Positions 8,655 through 16,721 of a DNA stretch of 48,284 bases are shown here, piece by piece. Below the pieces are notes generated by a model. The model did no database searches, had not been told where the DNA came from, and saw only the letters and a list, made by a program, of their open reading frames with translations. This DNA is from Cyclobacteriaceae bacterium (GTDB lineage Bacteria; Bacteroidota; Bacteroidia; Cytophagales; Cyclobacteriaceae): contig JAGQYM010000033.1 in the NCBI GenBank assembly GCA_020436085.1, forward strand, positions 1 to 48,284, given 5' to 3'. The first letter of the stretch is position 1, and each line of letters starts with the position of its first letter. The position numbers and the translations under genes were made by a program.

Positions 8655-9817
8655 GTTCGCAGCAAGTTCAAAAATGAAACATACTGTTCTGCTTTTGTCT
8701 TATAATGAATATGGCTCATAGCAAAGGCTCTCATCTTAACTGACACCGCTGGGTCCCGGTATACAGAATCGGCAAATTGAATTACCTCTTCCAGGTCAAA
8801 ATGACTGTCGGTGTAATTTTTTGGAAAATAATAGAAAGCTTTCATTTCTTCTCTACCGACCAGATCGACATCGTTATATCCAATCACAAATGGTAGTCCA
8901 CGTGACCAATATTCGCGAGTCTTTAAAGGGCAAGCCTCTCGCAGGAAACTAGCCATCCCGAGTGGCCCTACGCCAAGATGGCATTTGTCGATTAAATCAT
9001 CAAGTTGCTTATCCTGTTGCGTCGGCAACACGGTAATCCGAGAATTCCCTTTCGCTGCAATTCTATTCTCCTCACTGATACTCCCTGTTATGAAGCAGTG
9101 AATTTCTACTTTGCCATTATAAAGATTGATGCTCCGAATCAATTTGTCGACTCCGTGCCATGGCGCCTCAGAACCGGCCAAAAACAACAGATTCAAAATG
9201 GAACCGTCAAAGGGTTTGCCCACCCTCAGGTTTACTCTGTCGACATTGATTCCATTGCTAATGGTAGTGTGGAGATGATTGCCTTTAGATAAGCTCGTTT
9301 GCCACTGTGTTATCTCGTTGGTTACTCCAATAAATCCTCGCACATATTTTCGTACAATTGATCCGAACCACTTTTCGCTATAATAAAAATATCTATACCA
9401 AAATGACTCTGACTTTCTTAGTCGCAATTCCTCCAACTCAATGGAATTATGCTCAAAGACAACTCTTTGCCCGTAGACAATCGAGAATATCCACAAAAAA
9501 AAATCTGCACCTGGATATCTAAAAAGGATTAAATCAAATTCTCTATTTCTCAAGTATTTCAGAATAGCCTGATAAAACTCCCATTGCTCTACGAACACAG
9601 ATACTCTCCACAAAATCCGTTTTTTCCCAAAGAATCTGGAAAATGAATCGTTAACAATAATTCGTTTATAATCCACTTGAAGTTGAGCAAGCTGACTCGA
9701 AGTCACACAAACCAAATCAATATTGCATCCCTCCGACCTAATGAAGTCAATCTTATCTTTTAGTTTTTTTCTAACTCCACTTGAGGAACCTTCTATCGCG
9801 AGATATAAAATTTGCAT
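8651..9817 (-). CDS. GT4-like glycosyltransferase
   Basis: A 388-residue protein with an ATG start (MQILYLAIEGSSSG). The acceptor domain contains FDLILFRYPGADFFLW, VVFEHNSIELEEL and GVTNEI. The donor domain contains LLFLAGSEAPWHGVDKLI, CFITGS and the C-terminal KTREYWSRGLPFVIGYND. This matches a GT-B glycosyltransferase of group 1 type, related in its donor region to the protein at 2331-3530. It lies 13 bases after the flippase gene and overlaps the next glycosyltransferase by 4 bases. The role is one transfer step of repeat-unit assembly. Donor not predictable. Confidence 0.85.
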   Translation of the reverse strand: MQILYLAIEGSSSGVRKKLKDKIDFIRSEGCNIDLVCVTSSQLAQLQVDYKRIIVNDSFSRFFGKKRILWRVSVFVEQWEFYQAILKYLRNREFDLILFRYPGADFFLWIFSIVYGQRVVFEHNSIELEELRLRKSESFWYRYFYYSEKWFGSIVRKYVRGFIGVTNEITQWQTSLSKGNHLHTTISNGINVDRVNLRVGKPFDGSILNLLFLAGSEAPWHGVDKLIRSINLYNGKVEIHCFITGSISEENRIAAKGNSRITVLPTQQDKQLDDLIDKCHLGVGPLGMASFLREACPLKTREYWSRGLPFVIGYNDVDLVGREEMKAFYYFPKNYTDSHFDLEEVIQFADSVYRDPAVSVKMRAFAMSHIHYKTKAEQYVSFLNLLRT

Positions 9818-9830
9818 ATGATGCGGTCAG

Positions 9831-11213
9831 TCAACTGAAGAACAAAATTTTAATCCCATGTAAGGTTAATGATGCTATTATTACAAGACTTATGATGCGC
9901 ATAAGGTGTTTCCACCAGCTTAACTCCAAAAGTCGCAAAACATAAGACAATTGTCCACAGTACAATACTGCATTGATGATCACCAGTAGTTGCACGCTCC
10001 TTTCTAAAGGAAACGATCCCAAATACGAAACCAGTAAAGCTAAGAAGCGTGCCAAGAACGTGATTAATTGAAAATGGAATAACCTCTTCTCCTTCCGAAG
10101 AACATAGTATATCGAGTCCATTGATATATATAATAGTTCTACTACAGAATAGAGTGCAATATATTGCGCCAAGGTTCCGCTTAAGGTCCATTCAGCCCCA
10201 AAAACAAATGAAAACAGTTCTGGCCCAAATACGATAACGATTGTATAGGGAACCAAACTCAGGGCAAGAAATGAGTATAGCATCTGGCTTACAAATTTCT
10301 GAAGACCATGATCTGATTCACGAGTCAATTCAACAGCCCGCTTATAAAAGATTGAGGAGACTGAATAGGCCAGCAATCGTTTGGGCAAGTCAAGCATACT
10401 GGTCGCCAAGGCTAGAAATCCGATTGTCTTGAGTCCAAACTGATGCGAGAAGAAAAAAACAGGTAACTGGTCTGAGAACATGCCAACCCAAACACCAGGC
10501 AAATTATAAACTGGATATTGCCTGTATTCAACGAGTGTTTTTCTAAGTTGACTCCACGATATCGGTTGGAATAGAATTTTAATCCTCGTTCGAATGATAA
10601 ATCTCCAGCTTAGAATACTACCAATTGTTTTCCCCAAAATATCTCCAGCAACTAGACCGATCGAAACGCCATTTGATACCCATCCAAACACCAGATTAAA
10701 TATTCTCACTCCAATTAGAACACCCGTATCAATTGATACAGCCTTTTTAAACTCATTCAGTCTGTATTGCCATTGACCCAGCACTTGATTTAAGGCAATC
10801 AAAAAAACTGCTATTGGAATGAGATAAAAAAAATCATTTAAACTTCCCGCCTGAAAAAAGGCCAACACAGAATTACCAAATAAAAAAAGTACAATGAACA
10901 GCAGGACACTTACTGTGAACGAGCTCAACAGAGACAGGCGCATCAGTGAATTAAAATCAATTTCTTCTTTGGGCAGAAGTAGTGCCTGCGGGAGGCGCAA
11001 AGTTGCCAATAACGCGAGGTTTGTACACACTGCGTTGAAAATGGAAAAAATACCGTATGCTTCTGGTCCGTATATTCTAGCTAGAAGTGGCGCCACAACC
11101 AGCTGAACCATAATATTTAATCCCGTACCTGATAGGACAAATGCATAATTCTGCACAAAAGACCCTTTTGTCCTGACACCTGTAAACGCATTCTTGATTA
11201 GCTCTTTAATCAA
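9831..11213 (-). CDS. Wzx-type polysaccharide flippase
   Basis: A 460-residue protein made almost entirely of hydrophobic segments, about 12 to 14 membrane helices. The N-terminus FVLSGTGLNIMVQLVVAPLL leading into ARIYGPEAYGIFSIF is the characteristic opening of polysaccharide-transporter (MOP superfamily) flippases. It should carry undecaprenyl-diphosphate-linked repeat units across the inner membrane, which makes the locus Wzx/Wzy-dependent in type. The start is TTG 11213, overlapping the hisF stop by 8 bases; no better start was seen. Membrane topology is inferred from hydrophobicity. Confidence 0.88.
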   Translation of the reverse strand: MIKELIKNAFTGVRTKGSFVQNYAFVLSGTGLNIMVQLVVAPLLARIYGPEAYGIFSIFNAVCTNLALLATLRLPQALLLPKEEIDFNSLMRLSLLSSFTVSVLLFIVLFLFGNSVLAFFQAGSLNDFFYLIPIAVFLIALNQVLGQWQYRLNEFKKAVSIDTGVLIGVRIFNLVFGWVSNGVSIGLVAGDILGKTIGSILSWRFIIRTRIKILFQPISWSQLRKTLVEYRQYPVYNLPGVWVGMFSDQLPVFFFSHQFGLKTIGFLALATSMLDLPKRLLAYSVSSIFYKRAVELTRESDHGLQKFVSQMLYSFLALSLVPYTIVIVFGPELFSFVFGAEWTLSGTLAQYIALYSVVELLYISMDSIYYVLRKEKRLFHFQLITFLARFLALLVSYLGSFPLERSVQLLVIINAVLYCGQLSYVLRLLELSWWKHLMRIISLVIIASLTLHGIKILFFS

Positions 11214-11979
11214 GGTTATTATAGAGATGTGTAATCAACGCCTTCTGATCGGGGTAATTTACCAAGACCGCATCAAAACTCCCCTTAAAGAAAAACATGG
11301 CCCCAGCTGCCACCGCGGTCGCCTTTCCAACACTTACAGCCGAGAAAAAATCGGAAATACTTGATGCCCCCCCGCAAGCGATCAGCGGCACATCAATACA
11401 AGCGGCAACTCTTCTAATTAGTGGAATATCGTATCCCTTAAGTGTTCCATCATGGTCAATTGAGTTGATCAATATCTCGCCAACATTAAGTTGAGCTATC
11501 GTTGTCAAAATACCCTCGATATCTGTCCCAACTTTGCGATTTCCATTCAAAGTCCTTATGTCGTAGGTCCCCCAGAAATTCTTTTTAATATCAATTGAAG
11601 CGATTGTACTTTGGCTTCCAAATCGCTGCGAAAATTCTCTCACTACCTGCGGATGACTAAAAAGTGCAGAATTAAAGCTTATCTTTTCTATTCCACTTTT
11701 GATAATCCTCTCTGCATCGGAAACTGACTTGACGTGACCTCCATATGCCAACGGCATAAAGCTTTCTGACGCCATTGTTGCAATCAAATCAAAATCTGGA
11801 GCACTCCTTTTTCCTTTTTTTGTGATATCCAAAATGATCAACTCGTCAACCTCTTTGTCATTGAGTATTTTAATCGCGTTAATTGGATCTCCCACGTAAA
11901 TTGGCTTCCCAAATTTCTGAGTGATTACTGCCCTACCCTCGTCCAACAGAATAATCGGAATTACCCTTACTCTTCTCAT
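11206..11979 (-). CDS. hisF: HisF-like ammonia-channelling subunit for sugar amidation
   Basis: A 257-residue (beta/alpha)8 protein of the HisF family: MPLAYGGHVKS, SIDIKK (Asp130), SIDHDGTLKGYD and ACGGASS are all present. Compared from memory with Thermotoga HisF, catalytic Asp130 is kept but the residue aligned with catalytic Asp11 is Leu11 (IPIILLDEGR). That fits HisF2-type paralogues in polysaccharide loci, which pass ammonia from HisH to an amidotransferase and need not perform the histidine-pathway cyclase reaction. Its ATG overlaps the hisH stop as ATGA. No other histidine gene lies in the window, which also argues against a role in histidine synthesis. Confidence 0.88.
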   Translation of the reverse strand: MRRVRVIPIILLDEGRAVITQKFGKPIYVGDPINAIKILNDKEVDELIILDITKKGKRSAPDFDLIATMASESFMPLAYGGHVKSVSDAERIIKSGIEKISFNSALFSHPQVVREFSQRFGSQSTIASIDIKKNFWGTYDIRTLNGNRKVGTDIEGILTTIAQLNVGEILINSIDHDGTLKGYDIPLIRRVAACIDVPLIACGGASSISDFFSAVSVGKATAVAAGAMFFFKGSFDAVLVNYPDQKALITHLYNNLD

Positions 11980-12578
11980 AAGGCAATAAAATTCTTAAAA
12001 AGAACCATTCCATACCTGTGGCTCTTTTCTGGATGAAATTGTACACCAAAAATATTCTCGTGCTGGAAGGCGCACGCAAACTCATATCCAAACTTTGCTG
12101 TACCAAGAACTTGGGTCTGGTCTTCGAATACGAAATGATAGGAATGCACAAAATAAAAGCGGGCATCGTGTTCCAAGTCCTTTGTAAGATCCGACTTACT
12201 AAAAATCACATCAGCCCAACCCATGTGAGGTATAATTGGAACGTGCGCTCTATCAAATCGTCTGGTGGAGGCACGCAGCCAGCCCAGTCCCGACATTTTG
12301 CCTTCCTCGCTCGTCTTTGTCATTAATTGAGCTCCAACGCAGAGGCCCAGAATATACTTCTTATGGACAAAAACTTGTTCTTCAAGGATTGGAATTAGAC
12401 CGCGATGTTGCAGTTGATTGGCACAATAATCGAATGACCCGACACCAGGAAGTATCAATTTTTTGGCACTCTTAATAATTCCAAGGTCTGATGAAATGAT
12501 GGACCTACCCCCTACTTTCTTTATAATATTCTGGATAGCCATCAAATTACCCACACCGTAGTCAACGATTACTACCAC
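11976..12578 (-). CDS. hisH: HisH-like glutamine amidotransferase for sugar amidation
   Basis: A 200-residue class I glutaminase of the HisH family. The triad is visible: Cys80 in GLCVGAQLM, then His182 and Glu184 in VQFHPEKSH. The N-terminal DYGVGN, LPGVGSFD (oxyanion region) and PHMGW are also standard for HisH. The product hydrolyses glutamine and feeds ammonia through its HisF-like partner, encoded immediately downstream. The start is GTG 12578, overlapping the amidotransferase stop by 7 bases. Gene order amidotransferase-hisH-hisF suggests one functional unit making an acetamidino sugar. Confidence 0.9.
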   Translation of the reverse strand: MVVIVDYGVGNLMAIQNIIKKVGGRSIISSDLGIIKSAKKLILPGVGSFDYCANQLQHRGLIPILEEQVFVHKKYILGLCVGAQLMTKTSEEGKMSGLGWLRASTRRFDRAHVPIIPHMGWADVIFSKSDLTKDLEHDARFYFVHSYHFVFEDQTQVLGTAKFGYEFACAFQHENIFGVQFHPEKSHRYGMVLFKNFIAL

Positions 12579-13762
12579 CGAGTATCAATTTTAATCGGCA
12601 TATATAATATCCCTAAAAATCTCAAGACTCTTATTGGAACGAACATAGCTAGTCGAAATAATACAAAGAGGACTTTGTGTTTGGCGTCATTCTCAGTTTC
12701 ATAATCCTCGTGACTCACTTCCGATGCAGTCATAATTTGTTCCCATTCGTGCTTTGCAAATCCAAGTTTTTTTACAACATAATCGAGATCGGTGTCCTTT
12801 TCGGATTGTGAATAAGTTGGCTCGATTAGTTGGCGTATAGCAGCCTCTCTGGTCAGTTGTCCAGACAATATCAAATTTGACAAGTGTGCACGCCTTTTAT
12901 CAAACCCAAATTTTACAGGAAGATAGTAGCCCTGATAAAATCGTGTAAATATTGACTCGTAATGTTTCCCTCCATAGTCCTTCCAATGCAGTTTCTCCTC
13001 GACCAACTTTTTTACGTCTGCCTTCTTGTAATCAATGAGGTCAAGAATGTTCACTCGCTGAATACCTGCAATAACTTCGTAGAAGTATCTCTCATACTGA
13101 CCCAACCTGGGAAGTTTTTTTAGTTTCCTAGAACCAAATGCCTTATGAATAGATTTCAAATTGATGAGGTCCAGTTTGTTCTTATAGACCCATCCGGCAG
13201 GGTTAATTGACTCTGTTGCCACATTGTTGCCAGCTAGAATAAACTTGATCTTATACTTGAATGCGATTTTATTGAGTGCGGCAAATATCAATTGGTCGGT
13301 CGGGACTTCAACGTCCACAACCGAGGCTTTAAGATAGGAACGCTGTAGATCCTTAAATTCCTCCCAGTCCATTACATAAGTGTGAAGTTTGTATTCAAGA
13401 ATATTAACAATATTCTCAATGTTCTTTACCGCGAGTTCAGAATTCCAGCCGTTGTCAAAGTGAACTAATAGCGGTCTGAGCCCTTCCTCCTTTGCAAGCA
13501 GAGCGAGATAAGTACTGTCAAGCCCACCACTAACGCCTAGAACACAGTCGTATTCTTTACCTTTTCCCTCTTGCTTAATAATACCAACTACTTTATCAAA
13601 TTCTTTACGTTTTGTAGCTGGATCCCTATTGATCGTCCGATCAGCTAACGCTTGGTAGTAATCACAAAAATTACACTCACCATTTTCATTGAATGAAATA
13701 TCTGGTACGGTAGTATCCAGCACAGTCTTTGAACAGATTTGATAATTTAATTCATCTTTCAT
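12572..13762 (-). CDS. N-acetyl sugar amidotransferase (WbpG-like), copy B
   Basis: A 396-residue paralogue of the protein at 6287-7444, sharing SGGLDST (78-84), LVHFDNGWNSELAVKNIE, LKASVVD, KDYGGKHYESIFTRFYQGY and FDKRRAHLSNLILSGQLTREAA. The N-terminal metal-site region differs. C30 and C33 are present, but the first pair reads C10-S-K-T13: the second cysteine expected at position 13 is threonine (codon ACT). The role should be ATP-dependent amidation of an acetamido sugar with ammonia from HisH/HisF, encoded directly downstream. Three 23-bp tandem repeats end 8 bases before the ATG. Whether the cysteine loss affects activity cannot be judged from sequence. Confidence 0.88.
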   Translation of the reverse strand: MKDELNYQICSKTVLDTTVPDISFNENGECNFCDYYQALADRTINRDPATKRKEFDKVVGIIKQEGKGKEYDCVLGVSGGLDSTYLALLAKEEGLRPLLVHFDNGWNSELAVKNIENIVNILEYKLHTYVMDWEEFKDLQRSYLKASVVDVEVPTDQLIFAALNKIAFKYKIKFILAGNNVATESINPAGWVYKNKLDLINLKSIHKAFGSRKLKKLPRLGQYERYFYEVIAGIQRVNILDLIDYKKADVKKLVEEKLHWKDYGGKHYESIFTRFYQGYYLPVKFGFDKRRAHLSNLILSGQLTREAAIRQLIEPTYSQSEKDTDLDYVVKKLGFAKHEWEQIMTASEVSHEDYETENDAKHKVLFVLFRLAMFVPIRVLRFLGILYMPIKIDTRW

Positions 13763-13769
13763 TTCTGAA

Positions 13770-13837
13770 ATTGCTTACTCAATCCCTTAACAATTGCTTA
13801 CTCAATCCCTTAACAATTGCTTACTCATTCCTTAACA
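13770..13837. repeat. Three tandem 23-bp repeats upstream of amidotransferase B
   Basis: Units occupy 13770-13792, 13793-13815 and 13816-13837. On the plus strand each starts ATTGCTTACTC and ends CTTAACA. The first two are identical; the third differs slightly and is 22 bases long. They lie in the only sizeable gap (13763-13898) of the minus-strand operon and end 8 bases before the amidotransferase ATG. The unit is not a multiple of three, and the frame upstream of the ATG contains a stop, so it is not coding. Possible roles are a regulator-binding array or a slippage-prone leader. The remaining 60 bases of the gap (13838-13898) show no clear promoter. Confidence 0.95.
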
Positions 13838-13898
13838 AATGTATGTCAAAATTCAGAGCTGAAAATAGATTATTGATCCACTGCCAATTTCTGAATGT

Positions 13899-14657
13899 TC
13901 ATTTTTTTAATTTAGTTTTTGTCACTCTGTCTAAATAAGTATCAGCCATCGCAAACCCTCCCACAATAAAAATGTAGTAACCGCTAATCCATAATGGCAC
14001 ATATGATTCATTAAGCACAGCAAGGCTAACTGAAAAAGCTCCACATATGATGTGAAAAATCACTCTAAACAAATTCGAATTCCGGTCAAAGCGAATTAAG
14101 TCTTTGGAATCCATATAAGTTATTGTTCTAAATAAAACGTAATGCAAAAATACGGGAAGTACCCAATTGATGTTGGCAAGACCAACAAGCAAAATGATAG
14201 GAGAAAAAAAACGGGCAAAAGCCAGGTAAGAAAATGTGATGATTTTCAACCTGTCTTGATTCAAGATACTATGAATACCAAAAATCATCAATAATAAGAC
14301 ATACCAAATCCACCACCGGTAATCAGTAGTTTTGTCTAAGTAGAAGGTAATTGCCAAAAAGGAGGATAACCGAACGACTACAAAACAAAATGACTCAAGT
14401 TTGCTGAAGACTTTGACTCTTTTTCTTCCGTGCGTTTGATAATTGGCCAGTTGATCGTTAAGCAAATACCCTAATTCATAAACTGATATGAATGCTAAAT
14501 AGCCTACCAATAACTCTGTAAAGAAAGTATCTAAAGAACTGCTATACGCTAGCCAAACAATCGGCACCCATTCAAAAAAAAAATGAAATAGGATTGCCCT
14601 ACTATTTAAGCGGGTTCTGGCGAAATAAATAAATGGAATTAATAACGTTAAGATCAT
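13899..14657 (-). CDS. UbiA-like polytopic membrane protein
   Basis: A 252-residue protein with seven or eight hydrophobic segments. Two polar motifs resemble the aspartate-rich sites of UbiA prenyltransferases: LLNDQLANYQ (N67-D68) and, about 115 residues later, MDSKDLIRFD (D183, D186, D191). The first motif lacks the usual second aspartate (NDxxD reads NDQLA here). UbiA enzymes transfer polyprenyl chains, and some make polyprenyl-phosphate pentose donors used by membrane glycosyltransferases. The neighbour 20 bases upstream is a HAD phosphatase; HAD-UbiA fusions are known, which supports the assignment. It could also be an unrelated membrane protein, so the call is tentative. Confidence 0.5.
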   Translation of the reverse strand: MILTLLIPFIYFARTRLNSRAILFHFFFEWVPIVWLAYSSSLDTFFTELLVGYLAFISVYELGYLLNDQLANYQTHGRKRVKVFSKLESFCFVVVRLSSFLAITFYLDKTTDYRWWIWYVLLLMIFGIHSILNQDRLKIITFSYLAFARFFSPIILLVGLANINWVLPVFLHYVLFRTITYMDSKDLIRFDRNSNLFRVIFHIICGAFSVSLAVLNESYVPLWISGYYIFIVGGFAMADTYLDRVTKTKLKK

Positions 14658-14677
14658 CGCTCACAATCACAATACTA

Positions 14678-15340
14678 CTAGGGAATTATTATGAAGTCAG
14701 CCATAACATCTTTCCAGAAGACTTTATCATTTTCCGATTTGACGACAATATGACTTTTATCCGCCATCTTTACCAGTAATTTGTCCGATCTGTTATCGGT
14801 TATAACAATCAGTTCATCAAATTTTTGGTTGAGCATAATACCTTGGACGTACTCCTGTTTTTTTCCTGTAAGGTCTGTAGAAAGATTTCCAGTAGACTTA
14901 CCCTGATTGGTCTCTAATCTCGAAGCCACGAAATGATTGAAACGATTGCCTCCTGCCACCATTTGCACAACCGGATAAATACTAGAGGATGCAAGTATAA
15001 TTTCACTATCGTGCTCATACTCTTTCAAAATGTCAAAAACCTGTTCGTTCCTTCGAGTGGATAGAAATACATTATAAAACCTTTGAGCCGCTATCAAAAG
15101 GGTGCTTTCGTGGAAACCTGAAATAAGCTTTAAACTGAACTCTCTGTTGAAATCCCTACTGAGGATTCTATTTATTATCGTTAAAACAATAAAAACGGGC
15201 GACCATTTTTTGATGAGTAAATTGAAAATCAATAATCTAGTTCTTGATTTCCCTAGTAGAACGAATCGTATAAAATCATAAGTGGTGTTCGACTTGTAAA
15301 GAGTATTGCAGAGATCACACACTACTAATCTACTCGCCAT
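14678..15340 (-). CDS. HAD-superfamily (PSPase-like) phosphatase
   Basis: A 220-residue HAD hydrolase, preferred start ATG 15340 (MASRLVVCDL), overlapping the previous gene by 11 bases. The open frame continues upstream to 15394, but only inside that gene. Motif I reads CDLCNTL: nucleophile Asp9 is present, but the second Asp of DxD is Cys11. Motif II is ILASSSIYP, the lysine of motif III is in TGKKQEY, and motif IV is VITDNRSDKLL. The helical cap matches the phosphoserine-phosphatase type (class IB). It likely removes phosphate from a small or lipid-linked sugar phosphate, given its position between two membrane proteins of a glycan locus. Substrate unknown. Confidence 0.78.
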   Translation of the reverse strand: MASRLVVCDLCNTLYKSNTTYDFIRFVLLGKSRTRLLIFNLLIKKWSPVFIVLTIINRILSRDFNREFSLKLISGFHESTLLIAAQRFYNVFLSTRRNEQVFDILKEYEHDSEIILASSSIYPVVQMVAGGNRFNHFVASRLETNQGKSTGNLSTDLTGKKQEYVQGIMLNQKFDELIVITDNRSDKLLVKMADKSHIVVKSENDKVFWKDVMADFIIIP

Positions 15341-16655
15341 AAACCTTTTTTTCACTCTTGCCACCTTTCCACAGCAAAACCAACGCAACTGCATAGAAGG
15401 GCATCAATGGTATTTTATAGCGCGACAGCGTTCCAAAATTGTATGAGGAAACACCTACTGCAAATGCAAATATCATAGAGAAAGCCAAACAGAAAAGCAC
15501 TTCGGGCTTAATCATGTATCTAAAAATATTGTGCCTGACACGCACTAAAATGATGGCAGAAATCACTAACATAATCGCGGACTCTATTGCGGATAATAAC
15601 ATAAGAGGATTTGACACTTCCCAAAAATAGGGCCTAAAAAGCGAAACATTAATTGCCTGGGGCGCCAATCTGATCATGCTTTGCCATGACCCGTCTAACT
15701 CACCTAGCGTGTAGCCTGAGCCTTCACCCATCCTCGCGCCCCAACCGTACCTAATGTCATATGCCGTAATTTTAACAGTTTGTGCAAGCCTCGAAATGTT
15801 GTACCGCGGGTCATCCTCACCGACCTTTAGAATGGCAAAGTACCCCAAGCTAATCACTAGCGAAACTACTATAGGAAGCAACAACGCTTTGGCAATAGTC
15901 GATTTTACATAGGTAACCTTGCGGCTAAAAAACCAAATAAAGAGAGCTGGCAAAAAACTCAATAGCACATACTTCTTGATGGCATATATCACAATAAATC
16001 CGACTATTAAAAGCACTACATATTGAAAGGCCGGTTTATCCCTTAGGAACAATGCATCAAAAGAGTAGGTGATAAAACCCAGAGCTGCCAGTGTTACCGT
16101 GTCTTTGAATATGCCGGATCCCCAAAAAGCGACAGAAGGAATAAAAAGACAGGCGATCGCCAACGGATAATGAAGTGTCGGAAACATTCTATAAAATGTT
16201 AAATAAAACATCCACATCCCGGCAAAACTTAACATTGCAAACATAGCCGCAGTGGCAGTGTAAGTCGAAAAAGTAAACAAATCGAATAAGGTGGCTAGGC
16301 GAACAATTAAAAAAGAACTCCAGTCACGATAAAAAAGAATTTGGGAGCTATATTCAAACAAGTCACCTGAATGGACACCATTCGAAAATAATAGTCTGAA
16401 GCCTTTCTCAGGACTATCCACGAATGCATTCCAAATTATCCTGCTCCCGAATGTGTGAAAATTGAATGTATCGCCTCCTGAATAATAAAACTGGTAAATG
16501 AAACCAACCAGTATTGCTCCAACAATTTTTACTGTAAGACCCGGAAGAAAATACCTCCTGATTTGCGAATCCGATGCAAGTGGCCTTATCAAATAGGCTC
16601 CCACATAGATCAAACCAACAATAATCGGGGTAACAATGAAATCGCGAAACTCCAA
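15330..16655 (-). CDS. Polytopic membrane protein, candidate polymerase/ligase or GT-C enzyme
   Basis: A 441-residue protein with about ten to twelve hydrophobic segments and one longer loop (roughly residues 285-330, containing DPRYNISRL and ARMGEGSGYTLGELDGSW). The start is TTG 16655; no ATG lies near the N-terminus, and a stop lies shortly upstream. No family motif was recognised with certainty. Size, topology and position make it the best candidate in the window for the Wzy polymerase, an O-antigen ligase, or a membrane glycosyltransferase using a polyprenyl-phosphate sugar. It overlaps the HAD gene by 11 bases and leads the minus-strand operon. Confidence 0.7.
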   Translation of the reverse strand: MEFRDFIVTPIIVGLIYVGAYLIRPLASDSQIRRYFLPGLTVKIVGAILVGFIYQFYYSGGDTFNFHTFGSRIIWNAFVDSPEKGFRLLFSNGVHSGDLFEYSSQILFYRDWSSFLIVRLATLFDLFTFSTYTATAAMFAMLSFAGMWMFYLTFYRMFPTLHYPLAIACLFIPSVAFWGSGIFKDTVTLAALGFITYSFDALFLRDKPAFQYVVLLIVGFIVIYAIKKYVLLSFLPALFIWFFSRKVTYVKSTIAKALLLPIVVSLVISLGYFAILKVGEDDPRYNISRLAQTVKITAYDIRYGWGARMGEGSGYTLGELDGSWQSMIRLAPQAINVSLFRPYFWEVSNPLMLLSAIESAIMLVISAIILVRVRHNIFRYMIKPEVLFCLAFSMIFAFAVGVSSYNFGTLSRYKIPLMPFYAVALVLLWKGGKSEKKVYGE

Positions 16656-16671
16656 ATCAATAAGCTTTGAT

Positions 16672-16679
16672 CAAAATTA
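16672..16679 (-). promoter_or_regulatory. Candidate -7 element TAATTTTG
   Basis: On the minus strand the octamer fits the Bacteroidota TAnnTTTG element exactly and lies 17 bases upstream of the TTG start at 16655. No clear TTTG -33 box is seen at the usual spacing. It could start the long polysaccharide operon with a very short leader. Confidence 0.35.
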
Positions 16680-16721
16680 GTCTATAATCTTATTTCGCCA
16701 GTATTATATTGCCATCCAATT

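Noticed and set aside
11206-12578. Part of a histidine biosynthesis operon
   Set aside because: Only hisH and hisF are present, next to a sugar amidotransferase, and the HisF copy lacks a catalytic aspartate.
13770-13837. Possible CRISPR array
   Set aside because: The repeats are directly adjacent with no spacers, and no cas genes are present.
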